Below are positions 60,498 through 64,000 of a stretch of DNA of 64,000 nucleotides, one piece after another. The notes under the pieces were generated by a model. That model was not told the origin of the DNA. It ran no database searches and worked only from the letters and a program-made list of their open reading frames with translations. The position numbers were made by a program, and so were the translations under genes. This stretch comes from Rathayibacter sp. SW19 (GTDB lineage Bacteria > Actinomycetota > Actinomycetes > Actinomycetales > Microbacteriaceae): assembly GCF_030866825.1 (NCBI RefSeq), contig NZ_CP133020.1, positions 310,001 to 374,000 of the forward strand. Reading direction: 5' to 3'. Numbering within the stretch: position 1 is the first letter of the stretch; the number at the start of each line of letters is the position of its first letter.

Positions 60498-62077
60498 GCG
60501 CCTTCCGCCGCGAGAGCCGAGGCGGCGCGAGCGGTGCCCGTGAGCTCAAGTGCTCGCGCTGCATCCGTGAAGAATGCCGGGTCCATGACCTTGAGGTTGG
60601 CTGCGACTTTCGGCCGGAAGCCCATGTTGGCGATCACGTCTCGTTCGAGGTCGGCACCGGGCGCGAGTTCGATCAGCACAGGGCCGTCTGGGCCGAGCTC
60701 GAACACAGCGCGCTCGCTGACGTAGAGCACCGGCTGGCCGATGGCGGTTGCGCGCTCGCCGGAGAAACTGATCTGCTGCACCTGCTCGACGAACTTCTGC
60801 TTGCCGCCCTCCGGCAATGCGATTGTTCCCGAGCCGTCGACATCGTACTTTCCGCCGGCGACGAACGTGCCGACGAAGACAACGCGGTGCGAGCCTTGAG
60901 AGATGTTGATGAAGCCGCCGACGCCTGGGGCGCGCCGGCCGAAACGTCCGACATTGACGTTGCCATGGGCATCCACCTCGGCGAAGCTGAGAACGGCGAT
61001 GTCGACGCCGCCGCCGTCGTACCAGTCGAACTGCTGGTCAGAGGTGACGGATGCCTGTGCGTTCCGGGCCATGCCGAAGTCGGTGCCGCCTGCGGGCACG
61101 CCGCCGATGTGACCTTGCTCGACCGTGAACGTGACTTCGGATGCCCGCCCCTCTTCTGCGAGCACCGCGGCGACGCCGTCCGGCATGCCGAATCCGAGAT
61201 TGATGATGTCGCCGCTTTGCAACTCGGCCGCGGCCCTGCGGGCGATGACCTTGCGCACGCCGAGTTCCATCGGCTTGATCGCGACGTTGCCGAGCCGCGT
61301 GCGCCCTTCGAGAGCCGGGTCTCGATCTGTCGCATTGGAAAGCCGTTGTGTCGGATCGACGACGATCGCATCGACGAGGATGCCGGGCACGCGCACCTGA
61401 TCGGCGATAAGCGATCCTGCCGCGACCCGGTTGCGCACCTGTGCGAGCACGATTCCGCCGTTGTTCTGCACCGCTTGCGCAGCCGCGAGGGTTTCGGCGA
61501 GCAGTCCCTCGCCTTCCATGGTGATGTTGCCGTTCTCGTCGGCTGTCGTTCCGCGGATGATGGCGACATCGATGGGGAAGACCGGCGTATAGATCCATTC
61601 CTTGCCTGAAAGGGTGACTAGTTCGACGATGTCGTCGACGGCTGCGGCGTTCAGGCGGCCACCTTCGATGCGTGGGTCCACGAACGTGTTCAGGCCGATG
61701 TGGCTGATGACGCCTGGGCCGTGCGCGGCGGCGACCCGCAACAGATGCGAGATGGTGCCCTGCGGCAGGCAGTATGCCTCGATCAGGTTGTCGGCCGCGA
61801 GCTCCTGCATGCCTTTGGTCCAGCCCCAGTGCCCGCCGATGACCCGCTTCACCATGCCGATATGTGCGAACCGGTCGATGCCGTCGCCGTGGCCGGAACC
61901 CATGCCGGAGACGTGCACGACGCAGAGGTCGCGGGGAGATCCCGTCGAAAGAAAACGCGCTTCGAGCGCCTTGAGGATTGTGCCCGGTTCGTTGACGCCG
62001 CCGCCGGATCCGTCCACGATGACGGTCGCGCCGTCGCGGATCAGTGCGACGGCTTCTTCGGCATTGCAGAAACGCAT
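60494..62077 (-). CDS. Acyl-CoA:acetate/3-ketoacid CoA-transferase (alpha-beta fusion)
   Basis: A 527-residue family I CoA-transferase in which both halves are fused, as in propionate CoA-transferase and YdiF-like enzymes. The first half has VIVDGSGGGVNEPGTI and SHIGLNTFVDPR; the catalytic Glu of the second half is in TVEQGHIGGVPAGG. It moves CoA between acids. AGGAGAAC precedes the ATG. It leads a four-gene minus-strand operon, divergent from an IclR regulator. Confidence 0.9.
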   Translation of the reverse strand: MRFCNAEEAVALIRDGATVIVDGSGGGVNEPGTILKALEARFLSTGSPRDLCVVHVSGMGSGHGDGIDRFAHIGMVKRVIGGHWGWTKGMQELAADNLIEAYCLPQGTISHLLRVAAAHGPGVISHIGLNTFVDPRIEGGRLNAAAVDDIVELVTLSGKEWIYTPVFPIDVAIIRGTTADENGNITMEGEGLLAETLAAAQAVQNNGGIVLAQVRNRVAAGSLIADQVRVPGILVDAIVVDPTQRLSNATDRDPALEGRTRLGNVAIKPMELGVRKVIARRAAAELQSGDIINLGFGMPDGVAAVLAEEGRASEVTFTVEQGHIGGVPAGGTDFGMARNAQASVTSDQQFDWYDGGGVDIAVLSFAEVDAHGNVNVGRFGRRAPGVGGFINISQGSHRVVFVGTFVAGGKYDVDGSGTIALPEGGKQKFVEQVQQISFSGERATAIGQPVLYVSERAVFELGPDGPVLIELAPGADLERDVIANMGFRPKVAANLKVMDPAFFTDAARALELTGTARAASALAAEGA

Positions 62078-62335
62078 GTTCTCCTCGTTGCTTCTCGTGC
62101 TGTCGGTGCTTCGCCAGGTGCGCGATCGTCGGCGATGCTCCTGAAATTCCCGCTGATGTCGCTGCGCACGAATGCGCGGAGCATCCGGGAACCCCGACTA
62201 CTCTCGATCGTATGAGGGCCACTCAGGGACTGCAATAGCAGGTAGAAAATTGTGTTAGCTATTAGCAACTCTGCGTATTAGTCTGTTCCTGTCCCGCTGA
62301 ACGGGTTGGTGCGGGAGCGACGGCGAGGGAAGATC

Positions 62336-63178
62336 GTGGATACACCAGAGCTAGTTGATTCAACGGTTGTTCAGACGGAAACTGAAGCGACATCGGCGCC
62401 ACGTATCGTGCGCTCGGTGGCCAGGGCGGCAACTCTGCTGAAAGCGATGGCGGCCAGAGGCAAGCCGATGGGGCTCAGCGATCTCGCGCGTTCCATCGAG
62501 ATCAGCAAGCCTGCTACCTTCCACCTTTTGCGCACGCTCGAGCTTGAGGGCTTCGTCGTGAAGGGCCCGGACGCGACGTATCAGTTGGACTGGGGTTTGT
62601 ATGAGCTCGGGAGCGCGGTCATCCGGTCGGTTGATCTGACGCGAGTGACACGCATCCATCTCGATCGACTGGCAGAGGAGACCGGCGAGGCGGTGCTGCT
62701 GAGCATCCTTGACGGCGAGTCTGTGCTGTATTTGGATCGCGGTCAGTCGACTGAGTCGTTCACGATGGTCGCAAATGTGGGGCGTCGTTCACCGCTGCAC
62801 ACGAACGCATCCGGCAAAGTGCTGCTCGCACATCAGGATCAGCGGTTCATTGCGACCGTGCTCGGCAAACCGCTTGAAGCGAACACGCCGGCGACAGTCT
62901 GCAACCCTCGCGAACTCGAGGTACAACTTCTCGACGTGCGCCGCGACGGCTACGCCACGTGCTGGCAGGAACAGGAGCTCGGACTGTGCAGCATCGCCGT
63001 GCCGATCTTCGACTACACCGGAAAGGCATGTGCAGCGATGGCCATCGCCGGGCCGGCCGAGCGGGTGACCAAGCTCTCCGTGCCGGGTTTCGTGCAGCGC
63101 CTTCAGGATGAGGCGCACCAGATTTCGAGCAAACTCGGCGCGCTAGAGCCGGCGTTGAGCACCCGCTCCGCCGGCTGA
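62336..63178 (+). CDS. IclR-family transcriptional regulator
   Basis: A 280-residue regulator. The winged helix is LSDLARSIEISKPATFHLLR and the effector domain includes GEAVLLSILDGESVLYLDRG, LHTNASGKVLLA and GLCSIAVPIFDYTG. The GTG at 62336 is chosen because GAGGGAA precedes it; TTG and GTG codons at 62306 and 62309 are alternatives. It is divergent from the CoA-transferase operon and probably controls it through the AT-rich gap at 62220-62290. Confidence 0.88.
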   Translation: MDTPELVDSTVVQTETEATSAPRIVRSVARAATLLKAMAARGKPMGLSDLARSIEISKPATFHLLRTLELEGFVVKGPDATYQLDWGLYELGSAVIRSVDLTRVTRIHLDRLAEETGEAVLLSILDGESVLYLDRGQSTESFTMVANVGRRSPLHTNASGKVLLAHQDQRFIATVLGKPLEANTPATVCNPRELEVQLLDVRRDGYATCWQEQELGLCSIAVPIFDYTGKACAAMAIAGPAERVTKLSVPGFVQRLQDEAHQISSKLGALEPALSTRSAG

Positions 63179-63186
63179 CCTCGGCC

Positions 63187-63290
63187 GCAGCATTGCTGTT
63201 CGAGGAGGCCGCCCGCGGCCGCAGCATTGGTGGTCGAGGAGGCCGCCCGCGGCCGCAGCATTGGTGGTCGAGGAGGCCGCCCGCGGCCGT
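63187..63290. repeat. 34-base tandem repeat, three copies
   Basis: A unit starting GCAGCATTG and containing GTCGAGGAGGCCGCCCGC recurs with a 34-base period at 63187, 63221 and 63255. The last copy runs into CTCGAGACC, which pairs with GGTCGAG to form a hairpin. Similar palindromes end genes in Microbacteriaceae, so this is a multiplied intergenic repeat that may also terminate the convergent genes. Confidence 0.8.
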
Positions 63291-63315
63291 CTCGAGACCC
63301 CGCACTCCGTCCGCG

Positions 63316-64000
63316 CTACTCAGCCGTGGGGATGCGCGAGAGCCGGTCCAACGCCTCGACGAAGTAGTAGTCGCCCCACATCACGCTCTCATCGACACCG
63401 ATACCCTCGCCGCGGTGGTACAGCGAATGCCGCAGGATGCCCTCCCAGCCGTCCTCATCGGTGCCGAGGAATTCGGGGCTGCTCAGCCGCGCGACAATAC
63501 CACGGGCATACTCGCGATACGTCGCGCCCGCTCCGGCGTCGCCGAGCAGCTCGGCCAGCTGCAGCATCGCGGATGCCGTGATGCTGGCCCCCGACGCCTC
63601 GTACCGAAATTCCGGGTGGGGATCGCTCCAGTCATTGGGCCCAACGAAATCAGCGCCGACTTGGGCGATGTACAGGTCAGCGCAGCGGCGGGCGCTGTCA
63701 AGAAAACGTTCGTCATGGGTCCACTGGTATGCGGTGCCGAACCCGTAGATCGCCCAAGCGTGCCCGCGCACCCAGGAGGAATCTGAGCGATAGCCCTGGT
63801 GTGTTGCTGCTCGTAGAAACTCGCCGGAATCCGGGTCAAACCATCCTTCATGCACCGTGCTGGCGTCACCGCGCACGAGGAAACGGCGCGAGGTCAGTGC
63901 ATGCGCGGTCGCAATGTCGGCAAGAGCGGGATCGCCGCTGAGTTCCGCGGCTTGGTAGATGATCCCGATGTTCATCATCACATCGATGAACGTGCTGCCC
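63316..64000 (-). CDS. GH88-type unsaturated uronyl hydrolase, C-terminal part
   Basis: At least 228 residues of a protein that continues past the right edge. The visible part has IDVMMNIGIIY with the probable catalytic Asp, and DSSWVRGHAWAIYGF with a second Asp/Trp/His region, as in unsaturated glucuronyl hydrolases of GH88 or GH105. These remove the unsaturated uronic acid left by polysaccharide lyases. It suits the pectin theme of the window. The 5' end, start and any signal peptide are not visible. Confidence 0.82.
   Translation of the reverse strand, partial: GSTFIDVMMNIGIIYQAAELSGDPALADIATAHALTSRRFLVRGDASTVHEGWFDPDSGEFLRAATHQGYRSDSSWVRGHAWAIYGFGTAYQWTHDERFLDSARRCADLYIAQVGADFVGPNDWSDPHPEFRYEASGASITASAMLQLAELLGDAGAGATYREYARGIVARLSSPEFLGTDEDGWEGILRHSLYHRGEGIGVDESVMWGDYYFVEALDRLSRIPTAE

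Noticed and set aside
63187..63290. Repeats considered as a CRISPR array
   Set aside because: The 34-base units are contiguous with no unique spacers, and no cas genes are near.

Overview
The window is high-GC chromosomal DNA from an actinobacterium. The short intergenic repeats, the actinobacterial-type rhamnose operon and the codon usage suggest Microbacteriaceae or a near relative, but this is inferred without a database search. No rRNA, tRNA, CRISPR array, prophage or transposase was seen. Most of the DNA is a carbohydrate-catabolism locus aimed at complex pectin. The gene set fits rhamnogalacturonan II (RG-II) sugars: L-rhamnose, D-apiose, L-fucose/L-galactose-type deoxysugars, and arabinose or aceric acid.

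Layout. 1-3.8 kb: L-rhamnose operon on the minus strand (bifunctional aldolase/dehydrogenase start, Zn-dehydrogenase, rhaI) and its LacI-type regulator. 4-12.8 kb: GH78 alpha-L-rhamnosidase, sugar epimerase/dehydrogenase, SMP-30 lactonase, aldo/keto reductase and GH2 beta-galactosidase. Three LacI-type operators tie the first two blocks together. 12.8-22.5 kb: GH127 glycosidase, RuBisCO-like protein and DUF1537 kinase (an OiaX/OiaT plus OiaK pair of D-apionate catabolism), divergent from a sugar ABC transporter with an Asp/Glu-racemase-like gene and a SorC regulator. 22.5-23.2 kb: repeat-rich non-coding DNA. 23.2-42.5 kb: CE15-like esterase and GH2-malectin operon, divergent from a long non-phosphorylative acid-sugar operon (three SDRs, two enolase-superfamily dehydratases, cupin, aldehyde dehydrogenase, mutarotase-like protein, ABC transporter, COG3618 lactonase, GntR regulator), followed by a GH141-like beta-helix glycosidase. 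42.5-48.7 kb: remnant of an aldo/keto reductase, a GntR regulator, and a tightly overlapping operon resembling the other D-apionate branch (LerK-type kinase, RpiB-type and TIM-type isomerases, OiaC, ApnO).

48.7-51.2 kb: polar amino-acid ABC transporter. 51.4-62.1 kb: TetR regulator with a double operator driving an SDR, a saccharopine-dehydrogenase-like protein and an acyl-CoA ligase; a vapBC pair; then an aldehyde dehydrogenase, Fe-alcohol dehydrogenase, enoyl-CoA hydratase and CoA-transferase set opposite an IclR regulator. Together these look like catabolism of an unidentified alcohol or acid through CoA esters. The right edge holds the 3' part of a GH88-type unsaturated uronyl hydrolase.

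How the parts work together (inference): glycosidases and esterases cut pectin side chains, two sugar ABC systems import the products, and dedicated pathways take each sugar into central metabolism. The most notable feature is that both known 3-oxo-isoapionate exits, phosphorylation plus RuBisCO-like protein and direct decarboxylation by OiaC, are present about 30 kb apart and could converge on the same two isomerases.
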